A stretch of 64,000 nt of DNA, from NCBI GenBank assembly GCA_037576195.1, contig CM075103.1, forward strand, positions 38,081,250-38,145,249, written 5' to 3'. The DNA comes from Phytoseiulus persimilis (taxonomy: Eukaryota > Arthropoda > Arachnida > Mesostigmata > Phytoseiidae). Under the pieces are notes generated by a model. The model was not told the origin of the DNA and did no database searches. It saw only the letters and a list, made by a program, of their open reading frames with translations. Below are positions 21,978-31,317 of the stretch, piece after piece; the first letter of the stretch is position 1; every line of letters begins with the position of its first letter. Both the position numbers and the translations under genes were made by a program.

Positions 21978-24900
21978 AACATGGGGCTGATTCCGGGACC
22001 AATCTGACAATACTCTTTCGAAACTGGAGAGATGATCCCGGGACCAATCTGACCATTACTCCCCAAGCCTGGAGACGTGATTCCGGGGCCAATCTGACCA
22101 TACTTTTCCAAGTCTGGCGGGTTGCTTCCGAGACCAATCTGACCATTACTTCCCAAGTCGGAGGGGTGATTCCTGGACCAATCTGACCATTACTTTCCAA
22201 GTCTGGAGGGATGATTCCCAGGCCAATCTGAACATTATTTTCCAAGTCCGGAGAGTTGATTCCGGGACCAATCTGACCATACTTCTCCTAGTCTGGAGGG
22301 GTGATTCCGGGACCGATCTGACCATACTCCTTCAAATCTGGAAGGGCGACTCCGGGACCAATCTGACCACACTTCTCCGAATCTAGAGGGGTGGTTCCGG
22401 GACCAATCTGACCATACTTCTCTGAATCGGGAGGGTTGATTCCGGGACCAATGTGACCATACTTCTCCGAATCTGGAGGGGTGGTTCCAGGACCAATCTG
22501 ACCATACTTCTCCGAATCTTGAAGGGTGATTCCGGGACAAATCTGACCATCACTTCCCAAGTCGGAGAGGTGATTCCAGGACCAATCTGACCATACTTCT
22601 CCGAGTCTGGAGGGGTGATTCCGGGACCAATCTGACCATACTCCTCCGAATCTGGAGGGGTGGTTCCGGGACCAATCTGACCATACTTCTCCGAATCTAG
22701 AGGGGTGGTTCCGGGACCAATCTGACCATACTTCTCTGAATCGGGAGGGTTGATTCCGGGACCAATGTGACCATACTTCTCCGAATCTGGAGGGGTGGTT
22801 CCAGGACCAATCTGACCATACTTCTCCGAATCTTGAAGGGTGATTCCGGGACAAATCTGACCATCACTTCCCAAGTCGGAGGGGTGATTCCAGGACCAAT
22901 CTGACCATCACTTTCCAGGTCTGGAGGAATGATGCCCAGGCCAATCTGACCATTATTTTCCAAGTCCGAAGAGTTGATTCCGGGACCAATCTGACCATAC
23001 TTCTACGAATTTGGAGGGGTGATTCCGGGACCAATATGACCATACTCCTCTGAATCTGGAAGCGCGCCCCCGGGACTAATCTGACCATACTTCTTCGAAT
23101 CGGGAAGGGTGGTTCCGGGACCAATCTGACCATACTCCTCCGAATCTGGAGAGATGGTTCCGGGACCAATCTGACCATACTTCTCCGAATCTAGAGGGGT
23201 GGTTCCGGGACCAATCTGACCATACTTCTCGGAATCGGGAGGGTTGATTCCGGTACCATACTTTTCCAAGTCTGGCGGGCTGCTTCCGAGACAAATCTGA
23301 CCATTACTTCCCAAGTCGGAGGGGTGATTCCAGGACCAATCTGACCATCAGTTTCCAGGTCTGGAGGAATGATGCCCAGGCCAATCTGACCATTATTTTC
23401 CAAGTCCGAAGAGTTGATTCCGGGACCAATCTGACCATACTTCTACGAATTTGGAGGGGTGATTCCGGGACCAATATGACCATACTTCTCTGAATCTGGA
23501 AGCGCGCCCCCGGGACTAATCTGACCATACTTCTTTGAATCGGGAAGGGTGATTCCGGGACCAATCTGACCATACTCCTCCGAATCTGAAGGGGTGGTTC
23601 CGAGACCAATCTGACCATACTTCTCCGAATCTAGAGGGGTGGTTCCGGGACCAATCTGACCATACTTCTCTGAATCTTGAAGGGTGATTCCGGGACCAAT
23701 CTGACCATACTTCTCCGGATCGGGAGGGGTGATTCCTGGACCAATCTGACAATGCTTCTCCGGATCGGGAGGGGTGATTCCTGGACCAATCTGACAATAC
23801 TTCTCCAAATCTGGAAGGGTGATTCTGGGACCAATCTGACCATAGTTTTCCGGATCGGGAGGAGTGATTCGGGGACCAATCTGACCATACTTCTCCGAAT
23901 GTAGAGGGGTGGTTCCGGGAACAATCTGACCATACTTCTCCGAATCTGGAGGGTTGATTCGGGGACCAATCTGACAATACTTCTCCAAATCTGAAAGGGT
24001 GATTCCGGGATCAATCTGACCATAGTTTTCCGGATCGGGAGGAGTGATTCGGGGACCAACCTGACCATACTTCTCCGAATCTAGAGGGGTGGTTCCGGGA
24101 ACAATCTGACCATAGTTTCCCGGATCGGGAGGAGTGATTCGGGGACCAATCTGACCATACTTCTCCGAGTCTGGAGGGGTGTCTCCGGGACCAATCTGAC
24201 CATACTCCTCCGAATCTGGAAGGGTGATTTCGGGACCAATCTGACCATACTTGCCCGAATCTTGAAGGGTGATTCCGGGACCAATCTGACCATACTCCTC
24301 CGAATCTGGAAGGATGATTTCGGGTCCAATCTGACCATACTTATCCGAATCTTGAAGGGTGATTCCGGGACCAATCTGACCATACTTCTCCGGAACGGGA
24401 GGGACGATCCCGGGACCAATCTGACCACACTTCTCCGGGCCGGGAGGGGTGATTCCGGGACCAACCTGACCATACTTCTCCGAATCTGGAAGGGTGATTT
24501 CGGGACCAATCTGACCATACTTCTACGAATCTGTGGGGGTGGTTCCGGGACAAATCTGACCATACTTCTACGAATCTGTGTGGGTGGTTCCGGGATCAAT
24601 GTGACCATACTTCTACGAATCTGTGGGGGTGGTTCCGGGAACAATCTGACCATACTTCTCCGAATCTGGAGGGTTGATTCGGGGACCAATCTGACAATAC
24701 TTCTCCAAATCTGAAAGGGTGATTCCGGGATCAATCTGACCATAGTTTTCCGGATCGGGAGGAGTGATTCGGGGACCAATCTGACCATACTTCTCCGAAT
24801 CTAGAGGGGTGGTTCCGGGAACAATCTGACCATAGTTTCCCGGATCGGGAGGAGTGATTCGGGGACCAATCTGACCATACTTCTCCGAGTCTGGAGGGGT

Positions 24901-26048
24901 GTCTCCGGGACCAATCTGACCATACTCCTCCGAATCTGGAAGGGTGATTTCGGGACCAATCTGACCATACTTGTCCGAATCTTGAAGGGTGATTCCGGGA
25001 CCAATCTGACCATACTCCTCCGAATCTGGAAGGATGATTTCGGGACCAATCTGACCATACTTATCCGAATCTTGAAGGGTGATTCCGGGACCAATCTGAC
25101 CATACTTCTCCGGAACGGGAGGGACGATCCCGGGACCAATCTGACCACACTTCTCCGGACCGGGAGGGGTGATTCCGGGACCAACCTGACCATACTTCTC
25201 CGAATCTGGAAGGGTGATTTCGGGACCAATCTGACCATACTTCTACGAATCTGTGGGGGTGGTTCCGGGACAAATCTGACCATACTTCTACGAATCTGTG
25301 TGGGTGGTTCCGGGATCAATGTGACCATACTTCTACGAATCTGTGGGGGTGGTTCCGGGACAAATCTGACCATACTTCTCCGAATCTGGAGGGTTGATTC
25401 GGGGACCAATCTGACAATACTTCTCCAAATCTGAAAGGGTGATTCCGGGATCAATCTGACCATAGTTTTCCGGATCGGGAGGAGTGATTTGGGGACCAAT
25501 CTGACCATACTTCTCCGAATCTAGAGGGGTGGTTCCGGGAACAATCTGACCATAGTTTCCCGGATCGGGAGGAGTGATTCGGGGACCAATCTGACCATAC
25601 TTCTCCGAATCTGGAGGGTTGATTCGGGGACCAATCTGACAATACTTCTCCAAATCTGAAAGGGTGATTCCGGGATCAATCTGACCATAGTTTTCCGGAT
25701 CGGGAGGAGTGATTCGGGGACCAACCTGACCATACTTCTCCGAATCTAGAGGGGTGGTTCCGGGAACAATCTGACCATAGTTTCCCGGATCGGGAGGAGT
25801 GATTCGGGGACCAATCTGACCATACTTCTCCGAGTCTGGAGGGGTGTCTCCGGGACCAATCTGACCATACTCCTCCGAATCTGGAAGGGTGATTTCGGGA
25901 CCAATCTGACCATACTTGTCCGAATCTTGAAGGGTGATTCCGGGACCAATCTGACCATACTCCTCCGAATCTGGAAGGATGATTTCGGGTCCAATCTGAC
26001 CATACTTATCCGAATCTTGAAGGGTGATTCCGGGACCAATCTGACCAT
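21978..26048. repeat. 45-bp satellite array, left part
   Basis: Tandem 45-bp units with consensus core GATTCCGGGACCAATCTGAC followed by CATACTTCTCCGAATCTGGA. From about 23.7 kb the array is organised in higher-order repeats: units 24077-24796 and 24797-25516 are 720 bp (16 units) each, followed by a 5-unit block (25517-25741) and the start of a third 720-bp copy (25742-26048), which resumes after the LINE. Because 45 is divisible by three and stops are rare in the unit, several frames on both strands stay open for 100-235 codons. They are not treated as genes. Confidence 0.95.
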
Positions 26049-26072
26049 GGTTATGGTTATGGTTATGGTTTT
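26049..26072 (-). repeat. LINE 3' hexamer tail
   Basis: On the minus strand the element ends in AAAACCATAACCATAACCAT, a short hexamer repeat. The truncated LINE at 19383-19690 ends in the same way, so this is the family's 3' tail. It begins with CCAT, which overlaps the target sequence CTGACCAT. Confidence 0.85.
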
Positions 26073-26126
26073 ATTTGGATCTGTGTGTGTACATAGCATA
26101 ATATATAAGCACATCAGCCTTTCACT

Positions 26127-29100
26127 TCAGGCGCGAGCAAGCTCAGCGGATCCTATGTTCTCACGCTCCCATTTCTCGAGGAGTCGTTTTGTTGCTTCCA
26201 CGGCGAATCGATTCATCTCACTGTTCAGTCCCAAGTTGGTTAGGAGGTCCTCCGTCGTGTGGTGTGCATCGTTACATTGGAATATCACATGTCCTAGTGT
26301 TTCCTCGCTGATGCCACATCTGCTGCAAGTCGGTTCCGGGTTGGCGGAGAAACGGGACCGATACTCCTTCGTAGGGAGACCTCCAGCTCTGGCAAGTGCC
26401 AGGAGTGCGGACCCCCTACTATTGTCGTATATGTGTACGGCAGCTGTTCTCGACTCCTTGTGCATTCGGTACAATTCGAGTGAAGATTTACTAGCCATCC
26501 CGTTTACCCAGTCGTTGTCCTGTGTGGCTTTGATCTTTTCGTTCAGTAAACGATTATAGATGCCGAGGAGTGCTCTTCCAGTCTCATCTCGTTCTATTTG
26601 CAATGTGTCGCATCTGAACTTGACTTTGAGCTCTTCCACCCGTGCACAGGCTTTTGTATCAATGTTTTGCGCTTTCAGCATGTCCAGTATCATTCTCGGC
26701 CAGCGAGTGGCTGCCATGCAACTGATTCGAGCAAAATACTTGAGTTTACTCTTGGCCTCCCGCGCTTCGAAGGATGACCAGTTGAGTTCGGACTCAAGGA
26801 ATTCGTTGGCAACATTCCACCCTGTGATGCCGAGTGCCCATCGCGCTGCGCGCCGTTGGGTCTTCTCTAACTCGTCGCTTGTCTTCTTAGTCATCACCGT
26901 GACTGAATTAGCATAAGTTAGTTTGGGAACAGCCACTGCTTTCCAGAATGTCTTCGACAGCTCAAATTTGCTAGAGCTCCAGAGTACCTGAGCGTGCATC
27001 TGGTTCAGGGCTTTTTTGGATGTGTTGATCCAAATATCTTCCTGTTTCTTGAGATAGTTTGTTCCATCACATAATGTTATTCCCAAGTATTTGTATTCCT
27101 CAGCCACCGGTATCGGCTCACCTTGAACTTTCAGTCCTGTGCAGTCGCCAACCTGGTGCCGAGAAAAGATCAAGATGGCACTCTTCTTTGGATTGAAATG
27201 CAGTTTCATTTCATCCCCAAATTTAGATGCGACCTGTAGGAGCTTTTGAATGTCTGCGGCGTTTCTTGCCATGAGCACTAGATCATCGGCGAAGAGCAGA
27301 CCTGGTACATTGGTGTACCTCTTTTCAGTTACGTTCCAGAAGTCGCCCTTCCTCCAAATTTCAAAACCGATCCCGGTTTTTATCAGGCGATTTCCTAGTT
27401 CTGAGATATATATGGAAAATAATATACTGCTGAGCGGACAGCCTTGTTTCACACCTTCAGTTGTGTACAACCAGTCTGAGTCGGTTCCATCATAGACAAG
27501 CTTTATTTTGTTGTCTATGTATAATCGCCTCAGCAGGTCTATCCACGTTGGATTCATTCCAACATCAGACAGTACTTTCCACAGTTTGACTCTGTCGATT
27601 TTGTCGAACGCTCGCGAGCAATCGAGGAAGCAGGCAATCAGGCCTTGCTTCTTTTTCCTAGACAGTTCTATGGCTGACGTGATAATGAACAGATTGTCAT
27701 CTCCACGCCTTCCCGGTCTGAATCCATTCTGGATTTCACCAAGTATCCCTCTGTCCTCTATCCACTTCTGAATCCTCGTTGCGAGTATTTTCGTGAATAG
27801 TCGATATAGAACCGGAGTGATAGTTATCGGTCTGAAGGTGTCGAGATGTCCTTTCTTGGACGAATCCTTACTCACGAGGGTGACTTTTCCTTCTTTCCAA
27901 TCGTTTGGGATCTCTTCTTCCCCTGAGAAGATTCTATTTAGCAGGTCTGTCAGGATGGTGACTCCCTTCTCTCCCAAGCTTTTCAAGATGCTAGCAGGGA
28001 TATCATCGAGTCCGCAACCAGTGCGTCCATTGATTTTCCCCAGCATCTCTATAGTCTCAGTCGTCTCAATGGAGATGTCTGTTTGTCCACCTCTGCGGCA
28101 GGCAGCGGATTTTCTGGGACTTGATTCAGTATCACCCTCTGTGCTGGCTACCAGCAGGTTCTGGGCCGTTGCAGTGAGGTGTTCACCTAATCTTTCATTT
28201 GGGACAATGGCTCCATCATTTCCCACGACTTTCGCTGGTTTCGAGTCCGACCTTTTCATGCGATTTATGTAACGCCACATCAGTCTCGCTCTGTTTCGTC
28301 TTGGTGCACTGAGGATCGCCTCACAGATTCTGCGATCTCTCGCTTTGATCTCTTTGTGCACTTCTTCCCGTACTTGCCGCTGGGCGGCGCGGTATCTCCG
28401 TTCGGCTTCCCTCTCATCAGGAGGGACATGTCTAGGAGACCTGTTTCCAGAGTCGTCTATTCCGTTAGCACAGCGGAAGGCACGACTGTTTGTGGTGCTT
28501 AACGTACCACGCTCTCTGTTGATGTTTTGATTCGCCATCCGAATCTTTCTCCACTCTCTGCAAAGCTCTTTTCGAGTCTTCGTCAGTTCACTGATTTTTC
28601 GTGAACTAACCAAGGCCATGTGAGAGTGTTTGACGGTTTTCGTTGATTCCCTCATTGCTGCCTGGATACTAGCTTTGAAGTCCGCATACGTTTCAAGTCG
28701 CTTCGAACTCGTGGTCAGATCCTGGTCAATCAGTTCGGCAGCTTTCAGGTAGTTCGTCAACGTTTTTCGCGCTCTTCGTGGTTGCACACAGTTCTTCGTG
28801 CGCGAGCAGACTAGTTCGAGAAGGTTATGATCGCTCAGGGCGATTTCCCTATCTTCATCAATGGTCATGCTCTCAACCATTCCAAGTGCTGCGCTATTCA
28901 CAATAAAGTAATCAATACATGACCGACCTCTAGTGCATTTTCCTTCGCATAGGTCTGTGAGATTAAGTATCGTGAGCGCGTTATCGCGACAGAATGTTTC
29001 CAAGAGCAGTCCTCTCCTGTCGCTCGTTCCATCAAGCTCAGCCAGATGTGCATTGGCGTCGCCTCCTAGTACGATGCAGTCTGTTGCACAGCACTCAGTT

Positions 29101-29648
29101 TTAATAAACATGGTGAGCGACCTTAAGAACGATGTGTTCTCTCTGACGGTCCCATGCTTCATGTAGAAGGATATGAATACCCATCGTTTTCCCCCGAGCC
29201 ATATTTTTTGCGTCACATAGTCATCACCCTTCGACACCGAGTCGGAGTCGAAGGTATTCCTGAACATTATTGCTACTCCACCATTTGATTTCCTTCCAGA
29301 GGATCCTCGGCGGTTGCAGTTTACTGCACAGTAGCCGTCAATGCTCGGAACTCCCTCCTCATTCATGAGTCTTGTCTCGCTGAGCAGCAAGACGTCCACA
29401 TCACGTTCATGAAGAATATCACTCTCTATAGAAGCCCATTTGGCTATACTAGATTTAGTGCCATTTATATTAAGAGATGATATACGCAATTTATTGACAG
29501 TTCTTGTTTCACATGTACCACCAGTGCGTCGGTTTCCACGGAACCGCTGTCGTCTTGATGGATGGCCCGGGTAACTCACGTTAAAGCCTCCGCTTTGCAT
29601 GGTTAGAGCCTTTACTCGGCGCAGTCGAGGTCGAGGGCCCGCCATCAC
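26127..29648 (-). CDS. LINE ORF2: endonuclease and reverse transcriptase
   Basis: A 1173-residue polyprotein that nicks DNA and reverse-transcribes the element's RNA at the nick. The APE-like endonuclease spans about 50-280: SLNINGT (about 58-64), LLSETRL with Glu91, GGDANAHL (about 195-202) and SDH at 272-274. The reverse transcriptase lies at about 580-860, with catalytic Asp676 in FLDCSRAFD, GVKQGCPLSS (732-741) and the FADD box at 786-789. A C-terminal C-X2-C-X8-H-X4-C zinc knuckle lies at 1108-1125. All key residues are present and the frame is open throughout. The start at 29648 lies inside the end of ORF1, so ORF2 is probably translated by reinitiation or a similar mechanism. A downstream Met at residue 17 is an alternative start. 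Confidence 0.93.
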   Translation of the reverse strand: MMAGPRPRLRRVKALTMQSGGFNVSYPGHPSRRQRFRGNRRTGGTCETRTVNKLRISSLNINGTKSSIAKWASIESDILHERDVDVLLLSETRLMNEEGVPSIDGYCAVNCNRRGSSGRKSNGGVAIMFRNTFDSDSVSKGDDYVTQKIWLGGKRWVFISFYMKHGTVRENTSFLRSLTMFIKTECCATDCIVLGGDANAHLAELDGTSDRRGLLLETFCRDNALTILNLTDLCEGKCTRGRSCIDYFIVNSAALGMVESMTIDEDREIALSDHNLLELVCSRTKNCVQPRRARKTLTNYLKAAELIDQDLTTSSKRLETYADFKASIQAAMRESTKTVKHSHMALVSSRKISELTKTRKELCREWRKIRMANQNINRERGTLSTTNSRAFRCANGIDDSGNRSPRHVPPDEREAERRYRAAQRQVREEVHKEIKARDRRICEAILSAPRRNRARLMWRYINRMKRSDSKPAKVVGNDGAIVPNERLGEHLTATAQNLLVASTEGDTESSPRKSAACRRGGQTDISIETTETIEMLGKINGRTGCGLDDIPASILKSLGEKGVTILTDLLNRIFSGEEEIPNDWKEGKVTLVSKDSSKKGHLDTFRPITITPVLYRLFTKILATRIQKWIEDRGILGEIQNGFRPGRRGDDNLFIITSAIELSRKKKQGLIACFLDCSRAFDKIDRVKLWKVLSDVGMNPTWIDLLRRLYIDNKIKLVYDGTDSDWLYTTEGVKQGCPLSSILFSIYISELGNRLIKTGIGFEIWRKGDFWNVTEKRYTNVPGLLFADDLVLMARNAADIQKLLQVASKFGDEMKLHFNPKKSAILIFSRHQVGDCTGLKVQGEPIPVAEEYKYLGITLCDGTNYLKKQEDIWINTSKKALNQMHAQVLWSSSKFELSKTFWKAVAVPKLTYANSVTVMTKKTSDELEKTQRRAARWALGITGWNVANEFLESELNWSSFEAREAKSKLKYFARISCMAATRWPRMILDMLKAQNIDTKACARVEELKVKFRCDTLQIERDETGRALLGIYNRLLNEKIKATQDNDWVNGMASKSSLELYRMHKESRTAAVHIYDNSRGSALLALARAGGLPTKEYRSRFSANPEPTCSRCGISEETLGHVIFQCNDAHHTTEDLLTNLGLNSEMNRFAVEATKRLLEKWERENIGSAELARA

Positions 29649-31194
29649 TGGGTTTTGTCGGTGTGTCGATCACCCGAGATCGGGGGCGTTTCTCAGCCGC
29701 GCTTGGTTCCAGATGTCCGCGGGGTCCCTGTGTGTTGGGATGATCCCTGGACGTGTTTGGCTTGGCATGTGCGGGGGACCTCTGTTGGCCCCGATTACCG
29801 TGGGGTTTCCTGGATGGCTCCGATGATTTGGTGCCTTTCCACCCACTAGCCGCACCCTGCGGATTTCGTTGCGGAACAACTTGTGAGCTTCGTTTGTCGG
29901 CTCTGTCCTGTCCCGTCAGATTCCGAGTATCACCGGTATTACTAGGCCCGGCCATCTCATCCTCCGTGTTCGAATCGTCGCAGGCCAGATTCGTGTTCTG
30001 TGCCTGGCGTATCGCTTGTTTAAGGATGCGCTTCCTTTTCAGGAGCTCTCTCCGCCTGGCACACCTTTTCTCTTCCTGCTGCTTGCTCTCCTCTTCGAAC
30101 AGCGCCCTGTGAGTTTCCAACTGAGGAAGCGTTTCGGAGTTCATTCCGAGCTTCGTCATGATGGAGCTCTTGAGCCAGTCGAAGAGAATTTTGAGTCCAG
30201 CTTCGGAGTAGGCGGCGATCTTAACGTCACCCTGGACACAATTCTTATTCGCCGAAATCATTCTCAAGTCGAGAACTTCTATCTGTCTCAGCGATTTGAC
30301 TTCCGCAGATTCAGTGATCAACCTGTTGATCTGCCTGAAGTGGTGCCCATCGGCTAGTTCAATCATGGTGCACCACGTCACCGAGAGTATGTTAGCCTCC
30401 TGGGCTTTCAGCTCGGCTAGTGGTTTAACGATTGCACTCGCCACGTCTTCAAACCCGACGGGAGTCGCATTATCGAGGTACTTTTCAATATCACTGGCTC
30501 CTATATGCACAAAGACATGAGCTTTGTGGTCGGGGAAGTCGATACAGAATTGTCTCGCACTGCTGACCACGTCATCGACGAGCATTTCCTGCTTTACTTT
30601 GAACTCGCCGAATACATAGTCCCCCGCAAGGTTTCTGTACAGGTCAAGCTCTGGCTGCGAGGCTGCAGAATACCGTAGCTTTCTGCAAGCTCGATCCGTG
30701 TATACTAGCGCGCATACTTTGGATAGTTTGTGTCTACGCGCCTCAAGCACTTCATCAAGTGCGATCTCAGAAATCGCAACTGTCATTCCCTGTGCTGCGG
30801 TTTCGACAGAAAGCTCGGCAATTTTCTTTTTGTCAAGCTCGATTTGTGCTTTGAGGTTGGCAGCCTGTTCCTCATGAGCCTGGAGTTTCAACTCAAGATC
30901 CTCGACCCTCGACTGTGCTTCGTCTAGGTCCGTTCTGAGTTGGACATTCTCCACTGCCTTTTCATTGGCCGTCGTGAAGGCCGCCAGGTATTTGTTTTCC
31001 CAGGCCTCCAGCTTTGCATTCAGGTTGCCTATGACGCAACACTGTCCCACTTCTGCCGCCAGGGCTGTGGCGATTGCAGCGCATTTGTCACAGGCATGAA
31101 TGCCTGAAGCGTAGGCCTGGTCTGACAAGCCTGTGTCGTCTAACATACCCAGACGGTGGATGTTCGTGTGCTTGCGAACTCTTCCCACAGACAC
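29581..31194 (-). CDS. LINE ORF1: coiled-coil protein with SGNH-like domain
   Basis: A 537-residue protein, presumably the nucleic-acid-binding partner of ORF2 in the retrotransposition particle. It has a short Cys pair (HACDKC, about 34-39), then a coiled coil (about 55-130) rich in Leu, Glu and Lys heptads. A domain at about 160-345 resembles the SGNH/GDSL esterase fold seen in CR1-type ORF1 proteins, with VFVHIGASDI (227-236) in the place of the usual VxxGxND block. The nucleophile region reads VYTDRAC rather than GDS, and the last block lacks the DxxH pair, so it is probably not an active hydrolase. The last 160 residues are strongly basic with many Ser, Pro and Gly. It overlaps ORF2 by 68 bp. 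Confidence 0.85.
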   Translation of the reverse strand: MSVGRVRKHTNIHRLGMLDDTGLSDQAYASGIHACDKCAAIATALAAEVGQCCVIGNLNAKLEAWENKYLAAFTTANEKAVENVQLRTDLDEAQSRVEDLELKLQAHEEQAANLKAQIELDKKKIAELSVETAAQGMTVAISEIALDEVLEARRHKLSKVCALVYTDRACRKLRYSAASQPELDLYRNLAGDYVFGEFKVKQEMLVDDVVSSARQFCIDFPDHKAHVFVHIGASDIEKYLDNATPVGFEDVASAIVKPLAELKAQEANILSVTWCTMIELADGHHFRQINRLITESAEVKSLRQIEVLDLRMISANKNCVQGDVKIAAYSEAGLKILFDWLKSSIMTKLGMNSETLPQLETHRALFEEESKQQEEKRCARRRELLKRKRILKQAIRQAQNTNLACDDSNTEDEMAGPSNTGDTRNLTGQDRADKRSSQVVPQRNPQGAASGWKGTKSSEPSRKPHGNRGQQRSPAHAKPNTSRDHPNTQGPRGHLEPSAAEKRPRSRVIDTPTKPSDGGPSTSTAPSKGSNHAKRRL

Positions 31195-31317
31195 TATCCA
31201 CTGTTTTACACGTCACAAGGTGCTTTTTGAGCCCGGTAAAACCAGAAAAATCCACTTTTTCGTTCACGAACAAAAACGTGGCCGCCTCCTGGTACCACAC
31301 GTGGTACCTTCTGGAAT
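31195..31317 (-). promoter_or_regulatory. LINE 5'UTR / putative internal promoter
   Basis: The 5' end of the element, on the minus strand, reads ATTCCAGAAGGTACC and continues into a near-palindrome, GGTACCACGTGTGGTACC (31291-31308), that contains the E-box CACGTG. LINEs of this type need an internal promoter, so a palindromic site about 10-27 nt from the 5' end is a good candidate element. Promoter activity is inferred. Confidence 0.4.

Larger units (their letters stand above)
26049..31317 (-). mobile_element. Full-length CR1/Jockey-superclade-like LINE
   Basis: A complete non-LTR retrotransposon on the minus strand. It has a 123-bp 5'UTR, ORF1 (537 codons), ORF2 (1173 codons) overlapping ORF1 by 68 bp, a short 3'UTR and a tail of ACCATA-type hexamers (26049-26072) in place of poly(A). 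The flanking satellite joins exactly: 307 bp on the left and 413 bp on the right make one 720-bp higher-order unit, so there is no target-site duplication, or at most an ambiguous AT. Both frames are uninterrupted, suggesting a recent insertion that could still be competent. ORF1 type and the EN/RT/CCHC order fit the CR1/L2/Jockey superclade; finer placement needs a tree. Confidence 0.9.

Noticed and set aside
24081..24788. 235-codon open frame in the satellite, repeated at 24801-25508 and 31735-32442
   Set aside because: It is the result of a 45-bp unit without stops. Several other frames on both strands are equally open, so I do not call it a protein.
21978..26048. Possible CRISPR-like array
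   Set aside because: The units are contiguous and all alike, with no unique spacers, and the context is eukaryotic.
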